Shown: positions 1-6,253, counted from the first letter of the stretch. The stretch: DNA of 9,943 bases from Clostridia bacterium (GCA_017935805.1 JAGBGV010000271.1:1-9943); one strand, 5' to 3'. Made by a program: numbers and translations. The notes: generated by a model from the letters alone, not told the origin.

Positions 1-53
1 CACTCTCCCTCAGTCACCTACGGTGACCGCTCCCTCCCGGAAGGAGCCTTTTT
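1..53. repeat. REP-like palindromic repeat element (possibly continuing beyond the window)
   Basis: Two adjacent dyads are visible. GTCACC (13-18) and GGTGAC (22-27) form a 6-bp stem around TAC. A near-palindrome at 29-47 has GCTCC pairing with GGAGC, followed by a T run at 49-53. The heptamer CTCCCTC occurs twice, at 5-11 and 30-36, so the GGAAGGAG segment near 39-46 could pair with either copy. From memory this arrangement resembles short interspersed repeats common in Ruminococcaceae genomes; that resemblance is recall, not a search result. It sits near a RAYT remnant, the transposase family linked to REP sequences. The second hairpin plus T run could also act as a rightward terminator. 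The left boundary may lie outside the window. Confidence 0.6.
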
Positions 54-104
54 CTGTCCAAATTTGCTCGTAAATTTTCTCCTCATCGGCAATAGCCTCC
101 AATG

Positions 105-129
105 AACCACGCGACTATCGCGTGGTTTT
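105..129 (+). terminator. Terminator-like hairpin reading rightward
   Basis: CCACGCGA (107-114) and TCGCGTGG (118-125) are perfectly complementary around a 3-nt CTA loop, with A/T pairs extending the stem to 105-127. A short TTTT run (126-129) follows on the plus strand only. The T run is short and partly inside the stem, so termination strength is uncertain. No plus-strand gene is seen to its left within the window. It could serve a rightward gene beyond the left edge, or be part of a repeat associated with the RAYT remnant. Confidence 0.5.
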
Positions 130-137
130 CGGTATAC

Positions 138-180
138 AAAAACTAACGCACGGCGTAAAAACCGTGCGTTTTTTTGTTTT
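138..180. terminator. Bidirectional intrinsic terminator at the end of the minus-strand operon
   Basis: AACGCACGG (145-153) and CCGTGCGTT (162-170) form a perfect 9-bp stem around the 8-nt loop CGTAAAAA. On the plus strand a T-rich run (171-180) follows at once. On the minus strand the stem is followed by AG and then TTTTT, so the hairpin can stop transcripts in both directions. It begins just past the stop codon of the last leftward reading frame (179), where the terminator of the long minus-strand gene string would be expected. Confidence 0.75.
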
Positions 181-508
181 ATTCTTCTATATTCAAATTC
201 TTATAATACCACTGCATAGGATTATCGTTGATGTATCTAATCCGAGTATTGTAATCCTCTTTGTCACGAATTATGTGATCGAAATATGACCGTTGAAAAA
301 CGTTGTAGCCTATTTCTTTATTACATAACCGTTTTAATGTAGAAACGTTATGAGGAACCATTTCATTGGTAGGGGACAAAATATTTTTTCTATCCTTCGA
401 ACATATCGTAATAAAATAGGCGCCGGAAGAGCCGTAATCATACCCGTCCAAACGGTTCTTCTTCCTTTTTGGTAAATCTTTTTCCATTTCCTTTATTCTC
501 GAAACCAT
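179..508 (-). pseudogene. REP-associated tyrosine transposase (RAYT, Y1_Tnp/IS200-like) remnant, internally deleted
   Basis: The product is 109 residues, whereas RAYT proteins are usually about 160-200. Both ends of the family are clear. The N-terminal block has LPKRKKNRLDGYDYGSSG followed by AYFITICSKDRK; the C-terminal block has VPHNVSTLKRLCNKE, then FQRSYFDHIIRDKEDY and YINDNPMQW. The middle part, which carries the HUH metal-binding motif (MPNHVH-like), is missing: residue RKNIL runs almost straight into the VPHNVS segment, keeping frame. Without the HUH histidines it should not cut single-stranded DNA. An ATG at 487, giving MEKDLPKRK, matches the usual family start and has AAAGGA close upstream, while the ATG at 508 has no Shine-Dalgarno sequence. 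I read it as a decayed transposase; a domesticated short protein is possible but less likely. Confidence 0.8.
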
Positions 509-527
509 GCGTTTTTTATTTATACGC

Positions 528-854
528 TTACCAACGCTTCATATTCTTCTCAAACTTGTTTGTATATGATTCCTTCAATTCATCTGCCGTTATACCGTAA
601 CATAAAAGCACATCGTTAAAATACATGAGGACGTCCGAAAGCTCTTCAACGAGGTCTTTTCTTAACTCCACGTCTGTTGATGCTTTTGTACCACCATTTT
701 TCTTAATAATATCAATAACTTCACCAACTTCGCCTATCATCCAAAGTAGTTTATTTCTCCCTGCTTCAGGCGAGATAGGTTCCCATTTTCCTTTGTATTT
801 CTCTTGAATTGTCCTCTGCATTACAAGCATTTCATTTATGCCAAAATCAGACAT
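528..854 (-). CDS. MazG-like nucleotide pyrophosphohydrolase (all-alpha NTP-PPase)
   Basis: This 108-residue protein shows the split acidic metal site of the MazG superfamily: GEVGEV supplies E42 and E45, and EELSDVLMYF supplies E71 and D74, fitting the ExxE...ExxD pattern that holds Mg2+. Family members hydrolyse NTPs or dNTPs to the monophosphate and pyrophosphate, often as house-cleaning enzymes; the substrate here cannot be told. A single short domain fits the small MazG/dUTPase-like group rather than the two-domain E. coli MazG. The start is supported by GGAGG (866-862) 7 nt upstream of the ATG. It begins 19 nt after the rluD stop, so it probably shares that transcript. Its base composition is lower in GC than rluD (one 60-base line: 24 versus 34 G+C), which hints at a later addition to the operon. 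Confidence 0.87.
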   Translation of the reverse strand: MSDFGINEMLVMQRTIQEKYKGKWEPISPEAGRNKLLWMIGEVGEVIDIIKKNGGTKASTDVELRKDLVEELSDVLMYFNDVLLCYGITADELKESYTNKFEKNMKRW

Positions 855-873
855 ATACTTGCCTCCGTTTTAT

Positions 874-1827
874 TCAATTCATCCGTCTCAGCTTCTCCAG
901 CACCGCGGTGAAATTCTCGGGAAGATCCGCTTCTATCCGCATCTTTTCCCCTGTCACAGGGTGCGTGAGAATCAAGGCCGTCGCATGAAGCATCTGACCG
1001 TCGATAAGTGGCGCGTTGTGTTTCTCGAATGTGGTGTGTCCGCCGCCGTAGAGAGTATCACCCATGAGCGGATGCCCGATATAGGACATATGCACGCGGA
1101 TCTGGTGCGTTCTGCCTGTTTCAAGAACTGCCTTTGCGTAAGTAAAGCCTGCGAATCGCTCAAGCACAGTCCAATGTGTCACAGCATCACGGGCTTTTTT
1201 CTCACTTCCCTTGATGACCGCCATTTTCTTTCGGTCCACAGGATGTCTGCCGATTGGTGCGTCTACTGTGCCGGAGTCTTCCTTGAATCCGCCGACTGTA
1301 ATCATGCGGTATTCTCGGTGCATTGAGTGATCCTTCAGCTGTGCCGCAAGTGAAAGATGCGCTTCGTCATTTTTTGCCGCGCAGATGAGCCCAGATGTGT
1401 CTCGGTCGATTCGGTGTACTATTCCGGGTCTGTTCACACCGCCAATTCCGGAGAGTGAGTCGCCGCAATGGTACATCAGTGCATTCACGAGAGTTCCCGA
1501 CGAGTGACCGGGCGCCGGGTGGACTACCATTCCCACAGGCTTGTTGACGATTATTATATGCTCGTCCTCGTATCTCACATCCAGCGGGATGTTCTCGGGG
1601 GATGCGTCATACTCCTCGTTCTCTGGAATATTTATTTCCACCGTGTCGCCGGTTTTCAGCTTAAGATTCTTTGCCGCAGCCTTGCCGTTTACAGTCACAT
1701 CCCCGTCCTCGATCAGCTTTTGTGCCCGGGATCGCGTCAGCTCCGAAGCAGATGCAACGAAGGAATCAAGTCTCTCCCCCGCCACCTCGACAGTGAATGT
1801 GATCGGCTCAAAGATTTCGTTATTCAT
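874..1827 (-). CDS. rluD: RluD/RluA-family 23S rRNA pseudouridine synthase
   Basis: A 317-residue cytoplasmic enzyme that isomerises uridines to pseudouridine in large-subunit rRNA. An N-terminal S4 RNA-binding domain (about residues 12-65, with ERLDSFVA and TRSRAQKLIEDGDVTVNG) is followed by the RluA catalytic domain. The catalytic motif HRIDRDTSG lies at 138-146 with D141 as the expected catalytic Asp. YEDEHIIIVNKPVGMVVHPAPG (split here as YEDEHIIIVNKP, 86-97, then VGMVVHPAPG) and GRTHQIRVH (238-246) complete the family signature. I chose the ATG at 1827 because GAGG (1837-1834) lies 6 nt upstream; a GTG at 1839 would add four residues. The ATG overlaps the lspA stop region, indicating translational coupling. 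Bacillus subtilis has the same lspA-ylyB order. The precise target uridines cannot be assigned from sequence. Confidence 0.95.
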   Translation of the reverse strand: MNNEIFEPITFTVEVAGERLDSFVASASELTRSRAQKLIEDGDVTVNGKAAAKNLKLKTGDTVEINIPENEEYDASPENIPLDVRYEDEHIIIVNKPVGMVVHPAPGHSSGTLVNALMYHCGDSLSGIGGVNRPGIVHRIDRDTSGLICAAKNDEAHLSLAAQLKDHSMHREYRMITVGGFKEDSGTVDAPIGRHPVDRKKMAVIKGSEKKARDAVTHWTVLERFAGFTYAKAVLETGRTHQIRVHMSYIGHPLMGDTLYGGGHTTFEKHNAPLIDGQMLHATALILTHPVTGEKMRIEADLPENFTAVLEKLRRMN

Positions 1828-2326
1828 CAGCCGCCTCACCGGACTCCGCCGCTTTTGCCGCCTTGCGCTGCTTGTGTTCCTTCACCTCGTCAATGATCAC
1901 CGCAAGGAGAACCATGCCGCATCCAACGCAAACACAGGAATCAGCAATATTGAAAACATAGAAATCAATAAATCTGCAGTCGATGAAGTCGATAACATAT
2001 TCAAGGCGTACTCTGTCGATCATGTTGCCGATACCGCCGCCGATCACAAGAGCGATCGCACACTGCATCCAGCGGTTTTTCGTTTTTGACACCGCCAGCC
2101 ATACCGCGAGTGCAATAATTCCCACTATAGACGCCACCATGAACACCCACCGATGACCTGACAGCATACCGAAAGCGGCGCCACGATTCTCCACATAAGT
2201 GAAATGCAGCACATTTTCTATTACGGGAAAGGTGTCGATCTGCGTGAGATAAGTTACCGCAAGGTATTTGCTCAACTGATCAAGCACCACGGAAAGAACT
2301 ACTACTACTATTAAACAAAAGATCAT
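1820..2326 (-). CDS. lspA: Lipoprotein signal peptidase (signal peptidase II)
   Basis: An integral membrane aspartyl protease that removes the signal peptide from diacylglyceryl-modified prolipoproteins. The 168 residues carry the conserved family blocks: DQLSK (16-20), VENRGAAFG (45-53), GNMIDR (100-105), VIDFID (111-116) and FNIADS (125-130), which contain the essential aspartates. About four membrane segments are seen, roughly residues 1-15, 60-80, 87-103 and 131-147. The hydrophilic tail (148-168) is rich in Lys, Ala and Glu. GGAGA at 2335-2331 sets the start. It begins 24 nt after divIVA, and its stop codon overlaps the likely rluD start. In Bacillus subtilis ileS and ylyA lie between divIVA and lspA; they are absent here. 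The N-terminus starts directly in the first helix, which is normal for the family. Confidence 0.97.
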   Translation of the reverse strand: MIFCLIVVVVLSVVLDQLSKYLAVTYLTQIDTFPVIENVLHFTYVENRGAAFGMLSGHRWVFMVASIVGIIALAVWLAVSKTKNRWMQCAIALVIGGGIGNMIDRVRLEYVIDFIDCRFIDFYVFNIADSCVCVGCGMVLLAVIIDEVKEHKQRKAAKAAESGEAADE

Positions 2327-2350
2327 TTATTCTCCAAAAAGTGTTATTTA

Positions 2351-4234
2351 TCAGAATTTTTTGTGCTTTTTATGCTTTTTCGGCTCTTCCGGCGCAATAA
2401 TCGGCTGGCGACGTATTTCGTCCACACTCTTCGCGCTGTCCATCTTACCGAAAACTATATCAAACTCATCGGTAATGCTCATGTCCTTTTTCTCAAAAAG
2501 AGATTCCATATCGTCATCAGTGCCGTAGCCGTAATCTTCACTCAAGTCTGCTCCGTCCTCAAAGAAGTCGTTGAGGCTGAGTGCTATGCTGGTTGTGCTG
2601 TTTGACGTTGTATCGTAATCGCGGCGTTTTGCGGCAGATTCATCGAAATCGGCTGAGAAGAACTGCTTCAGTCTATCAAGCTCGTCCTCCTCGTCATAAA
2701 CCGGCGCGGCAGGAAGCTCTTCCATGAATGTGACGTCATCATCGAAATCTTCGCCGTATTCACCGGCATATTCTTCGTCGTACTCATCCTCATCTGTGGG
2801 CTCAGCACACATATCATCCCCCCAAGAATATTCGGGAGACGGTGCATATGTCGCATTCTCAAAGTCTGGATACAGCTCTTCGTCTTCAGTAGGCTGTTCT
2901 GAATAGAAGTCTTCGTCGTCATCATCGAAATCATCGACGTAAACATCGCTGTACTTCTGCGCCTCAAGCTCGATAGGGTCGATCTCGTCCTCTTCCGCAG
3001 TTGCCTCACCGTAAGACTCGTATGTATCGTTTTCCTGTACATCCGCTGTGTATTCTACTGGTTCGTCCTCATCAATCGGAGCTACTGTGTACTTTTCCTC
3101 GATGTCAGCAAGGTCTTCGGTATATTCACCGGAGTTTTCAGCATCCCATTCCTCAGCGGATATCCATTCGTCACTGTTGGTTTCTGCGTCAGATTCCTCG
3201 GAAACATATTCTTCGGCAACCTCGGGGGCGTATTCTGCTGTATCTTCAGGCGAAAAATCGTATTCGTCTGCAGGTTCATCAATTGACTCTACTGCGGGCT
3301 CATCAATTACTGCATATTCTTCCTCAGGCTCATCGCTTACAACAACGAATTCATCCTCAAGAGCTGCAGCGGCCTCAGACATGGGAATATCGTCGATTAT
3401 ATCCCTGAAATCTGACATATCAAGGTCGAGCTCGTCCGCTTCTTCCTCAAGTGAGTCGAGCATATCGCCGTATTCGCTTATATCAACCGCACCGATAAGC
3501 TCTTCATCATCTTCAGTATCTATTACTTCTTCAACTACAGGCTCATTCTCTTCGGCAGGCTCCGATGCGGAATTGTTCTCTTCCTCTTCGTCACCGAACA
3601 GCTCATCTGCAGTTTCAATGATCTCCTCAATTGATTCAATATGCGTGTTGTATGCTTCAAAGAGAGTATCGCGGAATGACAGCACCTCGCTGTACATCTT
3701 GAGAGCCGCCGCGCCCATGGTTTCCGCGCTCTTGCGGGACTCCTCTGTACGGGTTTGTGCCTCTTTTATGATCATCTCAGCCTTTGTAGCTGCTTCGATA
3801 AGTATCTTATCTCTCACGGAACGGGCAAGTTCTTCGGCTTCTGTGACGATCTGCTCACCCTTCGCCTGCGCTTCTGCAATTATATCGCCACTCTTCTCTC
3901 TTGCATCGGCAAGCATAGCTTCTGCGTCCTGCTTTGCCTTTGCTTCGATTTCAGCCTTAAGTCGAGCAAGCTCCTCATAGTCTATCTCTGCCTTGCCATT
4001 ATCCTTTTCGAGCTGCTCAGACTGCTCTTCAATCTGCTTTTCGAGAGATTCGGCATAGTTATTCATCTCGTCAAGCTTGCGGAGCGCCAATGCCAGCTTA
4101 CGAACATTGTCCGTTGAGATACGCTCCAGCTTTCTGTATTCTCCATCAATATACGCAATATACTCCTTAACCTCATCGGGAGAATATCCTCTCAATATTT
4201 TGGTAAAGGTCTTGTCGTTGAAATTTCGTGCCAT
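2351..4234 (-). CDS. divIVA: DivIVA-family cell-division/polarity protein with a very large acidic tail
   Basis: DivIVA proteins bind negatively curved membrane at septa and poles and recruit partners. Residues 1-35 match the membrane-binding domain (FTKILRGYSPDEVKEYI), and 30-210 are predicted coiled coil, with Ala/Glu-rich heptad-like stretches. The family is usually about 150-350 residues; this protein has 627. The excess is a disordered acidic region: between residues 189 and 520 the only Lys/Arg are R277, K381 and K427, and 32 of residues 431-500 are Asp or Glu. Eleven Glu-Tyr pairs are scattered over 254-492. The tail then changes character: LDRLKQFF (519-526), SLNDFF (553-558) and FDIVFGKM (591-598) could be binding motifs, and the end is basic (KKHKKHKKF). 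A strong GGAGG lies 8 nt before the ATG. It sits between ylmH and lspA, as in Bacillus. The coiled-coil and disorder calls are by eye. Confidence 0.93.
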   Translation of the reverse strand: MARNFNDKTFTKILRGYSPDEVKEYIAYIDGEYRKLERISTDNVRKLALALRKLDEMNNYAESLEKQIEEQSEQLEKDNGKAEIDYEELARLKAEIEAKAKQDAEAMLADAREKSGDIIAEAQAKGEQIVTEAEELARSVRDKILIEAATKAEMIIKEAQTRTEESRKSAETMGAAALKMYSEVLSFRDTLFEAYNTHIESIEEIIETADELFGDEEEENNSASEPAEENEPVVEEVIDTEDDEELIGAVDISEYGDMLDSLEEEADELDLDMSDFRDIIDDIPMSEAAAALEDEFVVVSDEPEEEYAVIDEPAVESIDEPADEYDFSPEDTAEYAPEVAEEYVSEESDAETNSDEWISAEEWDAENSGEYTEDLADIEEKYTVAPIDEDEPVEYTADVQENDTYESYGEATAEEDEIDPIELEAQKYSDVYVDDFDDDDEDFYSEQPTEDEELYPDFENATYAPSPEYSWGDDMCAEPTDEDEYDEEYAGEYGEDFDDDVTFMEELPAAPVYDEEDELDRLKQFFSADFDESAAKRRDYDTTSNSTTSIALSLNDFFEDGADLSEDYGYGTDDDMESLFEKKDMSITDEFDIVFGKMDSAKSVDEIRRQPIIAPEEPKKHKKHKKF

Positions 4235-4273
4235 GATAATTTCCTCCGTCCGTTATTTTTAACGTATATTAAT

Positions 4274-5107
4274 TTACAAGTATTTTTTACAAATTATTCG
4301 CAGTCTGCCGCTTTTGGTCTGTCCGGATACTCCACCTATCACATATTTCCCATATCCGCGGACTGACAGAATGTCTCCGTCCTTGACTTCGGTCGAAATC
4401 GGCATCTCACTTTTATATGACAGCTCCACAAGCCCTGCTTTCACCATATCCGCCGCCGTCTCACGGGATTTGCCGGTTATAGCCTTAACAACTCCGTCGA
4501 GTCTGGGGGATGCAACGGTGATAACCGTCTCTTCATATCTCCGCGGGATACGGAACATAGGGTTTATATCGCATATTTCAGTCTTTACGCCGTCTCTGCC
4601 GATCTTTGTCAGCTCCGAGACAATATACGGCGCTATTCTTTTTGAAACGAACACTATCGCCTCAGACTCCGACAGCACCGCAATGTCCCCCACAACAGAC
4701 CGATCAATTCCGAGAGACAGTATTCCTCCCATAAAGTCGCGGTGAGTAAGAGCCTTGAATCCGCTTCCCTGTATTGTAAGTGCAGTGATCGGGATCTCCT
4801 CAAGTATCTCGGGATGCTCTTCTAGATGTTCGGCAAAACAGTCGGTTCGCGCTTCATCTCCCGGCATTCTGTGGACAGGCACCGACTCCGGCATATACCA
4901 CTCAGGCAAAAAAACCGTGGTACACCTTTCGGCACCACGGCTGCCGCCCCAAAAGAAGCATCTGGAAATTCCGTTTCCGATTCGGGCGATTAGTTCATTA
5001 TAAACTTCAATTTTCTCTTCCGGCGAGAAAAAGTCGGTAACAGCAACTGCGTACTCTGACTGCCTGTACATCTCAATAGCACGGGATACATTTGCAGATA
5101 AGTTCAT
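4274..5107 (-). CDS. ylmH: YlmH-family S4-domain RNA-binding protein
   Basis: A 277-residue protein whose body matches YlmH: TDFFSPEEK (24-32), WGGSRGAER (53-61), LTHRDFMGGILSLGIDR (120-136), then VGDI (139-142). A C-terminal S4 RNA-binding domain spans about 200-260, with SPRLDGVVKAITGKSRETAA followed by DGDILSVRGYGKY. In Bacillus subtilis YlmH binds the large ribosomal subunit and can take part in ribosome-associated quality control as an RqcP-like factor; a role here is inferred from family. It lies in the conserved yggT-ylmH-divIVA order. The start at 5107 fits the family N-terminus, but no Shine-Dalgarno sequence is visible upstream (ACTTAAAGTT precedes the ATG), and a small hairpin lies about 14 nt upstream. 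The next Met (residue 13) has no better site, so I keep the first. Confidence 0.92.
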   Translation of the reverse strand: MNLSANVSRAIEMYRQSEYAVAVTDFFSPEEKIEVYNELIARIGNGISRCFFWGGSRGAERCTTVFLPEWYMPESVPVHRMPGDEARTDCFAEHLEEHPEILEEIPITALTIQGSGFKALTHRDFMGGILSLGIDRSVVGDIAVLSESEAIVFVSKRIAPYIVSELTKIGRDGVKTEICDINPMFRIPRRYEETVITVASPRLDGVVKAITGKSRETAADMVKAGLVELSYKSEMPISTEVKDGDILSVRGYGKYVIGGVSGQTKSGRLRIICKKYL

Positions 5108-5120
5108 AACTTTAAGTAAA

Positions 5121-5138
5121 TTCGACTTTGCAGTCGAG
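5121..5138 (-). promoter_or_regulatory. GNRA-capped hairpin upstream of ylmH
   Basis: On the minus-strand transcript CGACT and AGTCG (within 5122-5137) pair as TCGACT/AGTCGA, a perfect 6-bp stem closed by the tetraloop GCAA, a GNRA type. A G-U pair can add one step. The 3' side ends about 14 nt before the ylmH ATG, which has no clear ribosome binding site. It is followed by AATTTA rather than a U run, so it is not an intrinsic terminator. A role in ylmH translation or transcript processing is inference. Confidence 0.35.
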
Positions 5139-5183
5139 TTATATCAGATTATTGAGCGTGTCTTACTGATTTGGTATTTCGCA

Positions 5184-5459
5184 CTACAGCGCGAGAAACG
5201 ATCTGAGCACGCTGAGAAGTATCGCGGTAATAAAGAACGACATGTCAATGGGAAGTCCCTCGAACCATCCGAAGTGATCGCAGATAAATCTGACCGGTGC
5301 AATAAACGGCTCCGTCACCGCATAGATGATTCCAAGCAGAACGCTCTCTTCGTCCCCGACAAATATCCAGCTGAGTATTGCCCGAACGAACATGCAAACC
5401 ATTACAACATCAAGCAGGAACTTGATACCCGTCGTTACTATATATAAGATCTGAATCAA
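5184..5459 (-). CDS. yggT: YggT/YlmG-family small membrane protein
   Basis: A 91-residue membrane protein. Two hydrophobic segments are seen, about residues 6-34 and 73-90, separated by a loop. The family features RAILSWIF (26-33), TEPFIAPVR (49-57) and DMSFFITAILLSVLR (72-86) are present. YggT/YlmG proteins are linked by gene neighbourhood and chloroplast/cyanobacterial homologues to membrane organisation and division-related processes; the biochemical activity is not known. Start: no ATG is in frame near the 5' end. The likely initiator is TTG (5459-5457), 7 nt after a strong GGAGG (5471-5467). It lies between sepF and ylmH, the standard order. The 163-nt gap to sepF is the largest inside the gene string. 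Confidence 0.92.
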   Translation of the reverse strand: MIQILYIVTTGIKFLLDVVMVCMFVRAILSWIFVGDEESVLLGIIYAVTEPFIAPVRFICDHFGWFEGLPIDMSFFITAILLSVLRSFLAL

Positions 5460-5471
5460 TTACATACCTCC
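5460..5471 (-). promoter_or_regulatory. Ribosome binding site that fixes the yggT TTG start, with an embedded ATG-TAA
   Basis: Reading the minus strand, GGAGG (5471-5467) is followed by T, then ATG TAA (5465-5460), then the TTG that opens the yggT frame. The ATG is only 1 nt from GGAGG and is followed at once by a stop, so it cannot start the gene. The TTG is 7 nt away, the best spacing. The frame and spacing decide in favour of TTG. Confidence 0.7.
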
Positions 5472-5622
5472 GAAATGACCTCTGCGGCACAGCATACTTT
5501 CCGTCAAGCTGTCAAACTATACTGTCAAAACACAGCTGATCTGATTTTGGGTACACAAACAAAACCTGACCGCCATCTCGGCTTCAGAAATTAATTTGTC
5601 TATGTAATTGGCTGACTTATTA

Positions 5623-6186
5623 TCAGTTAAAATCAGCGAAATCGTCGAAAGGCTTTTCAGGCTGAGGCTCGGGCTGGGGTTCAGCGCGACGCTGCTTTAC
5701 CTGTGCTTCTCCAACGTCAACATTGGAGGGAGTGATAACGTAAGCGTTGGTAGCGATCTTCTTGAGAGAACCGCCGATAGAGTATGCAACGCCTGAAAGG
5801 AAGTCGATCAGTCTGCGGGATGTTTCCTTATTTGTGTTCTCAAGATTCAGAACTACTGTGCACTTGTTCAGAAGGTGGTTAGCGATCTGAGAAGCTGTAT
5901 CACTGTCGTATGTCTGAGGACGAACTACCTGCATCTTGATGTTGGAGCCGGAGAGGCTGATTCCGCCCATTCCCTGACCTGCCATACCACCGATATGCTG
6001 TGTGGTGTTCATACCGCCCTGACCGTACTGCTGACCCATGCCGCCTGCGAGCTGAATGTCGCTGTCGTCCATGTCGTCATCGTAACCGTCATTGTTATCA
6101 AATCCGTTATAGTAATCGTCATCGTAGCTATCGTCGTAGCCATCGTTTGTGCCGGTTACCTTCTTGATTCGATCCATGAGTCCCAT
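5623..6186 (-). CDS. sepF: SepF cell-division protein (FtsZ membrane anchor)
   Basis: SepF binds the FtsZ C-terminus, forms arcs and tethers the Z ring to the membrane. The 187 residues show, in order: a short amphipathic N-terminus (MGLMDRIKKV) that would bind membrane; an acidic Asp/Tyr-rich segment (15-43, with YDDSYDDDYYNGFD); a Gly/Gln/Met-rich linker (48-76); and the SepF globular domain (about 83-158), with VVRPQTYDSD, VVLNLENTN, RLIDFLSGVAYSIGGSLKKI and ITPSNVDV. A C-terminal extension follows (159-187), with a Pro-Glu-Gln run and the end FDDFADFN; typical SepF stops near the PSNVDV block. GGAGG 6 nt upstream sets the ATG. It follows yggS and precedes yggT, as in most Firmicutes. It is somewhat longer than Bacillus SepF because of the linker and tail. 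Confidence 0.96.
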   Translation of the reverse strand: MGLMDRIKKVTGTNDGYDDSYDDDYYNGFDNNDGYDDDMDDSDIQLAGGMGQQYGQGGMNTTQHIGGMAGQGMGGISLSGSNIKMQVVRPQTYDSDTASQIANHLLNKCTVVLNLENTNKETSRRLIDFLSGVAYSIGGSLKKIATNAYVITPSNVDVGEAQVKQRRAEPQPEPQPEKPFDDFADFN

Positions 6187-6236
6187 ATAAATCCTCCATT
6201 CTACCCTATCGGGCAGGATAATTACTAATTATTATT

Positions 6237-6253
6237 TACCGCACCATGCGGTA
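6237..6253. other. Short perfect inverted repeat between yggS and sepF
   Basis: TACCGCA (6237-6243) and TGCGGTA (6247-6253) pair perfectly around a 3-nt CCA loop. It sits 11 nt past the yggS stop in the 77-nt gap before sepF. No T run follows on either strand (the minus strand continues AATAATAATTAG), so it is unlikely to be a terminator. It could be an mRNA 3'-end stabiliser, a processing site or a protein-binding dyad; nothing in the sequence decides. Confidence 0.4.

Noticed and set aside
528..854. Possible toxin-antitoxin (MazEF-type) module
   Set aside because: The similarity is to MazG pyrophosphohydrolases, not to MazE or MazF, and no partner toxin lies nearby.
838..1326. Plus-strand open frame of 162 codons over rluD
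   Set aside because: Antisense shadow of the rluD catalytic domain; no domain of its own.
1541..2089. Plus-strand open frame of 182 codons over lspA and rluD
   Set aside because: It lies antisense to two confidently identified genes and its product matches no family I recognise.
3048..3980. Plus-strand open frame of 310 codons, very rich in serine
   Set aside because: It is the antisense of the Asp/Glu-rich divIVA region; GAN/GAR codons read backwards give Ser-rich frames. It has no recognisable domain and the minus-strand frame is a clear DivIVA.
4251..4264. CGTTA/TAACG dyad before divIVA
   Set aside because: Only 5 bp, AT-rich and likely chance; no operator or terminator features.
5491..5528. 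Sigma-A promoter made of TTGACA and TATGCT on the minus strand
   Set aside because: The spacings are 13 or 26 nt, neither close to 17; kept only as a finding about the gap, not called as a promoter.
6237..6253. Intrinsic terminator between yggS and sepF
   Set aside because: The stem is good but no T run follows on either strand, so it is listed only as an inverted repeat.
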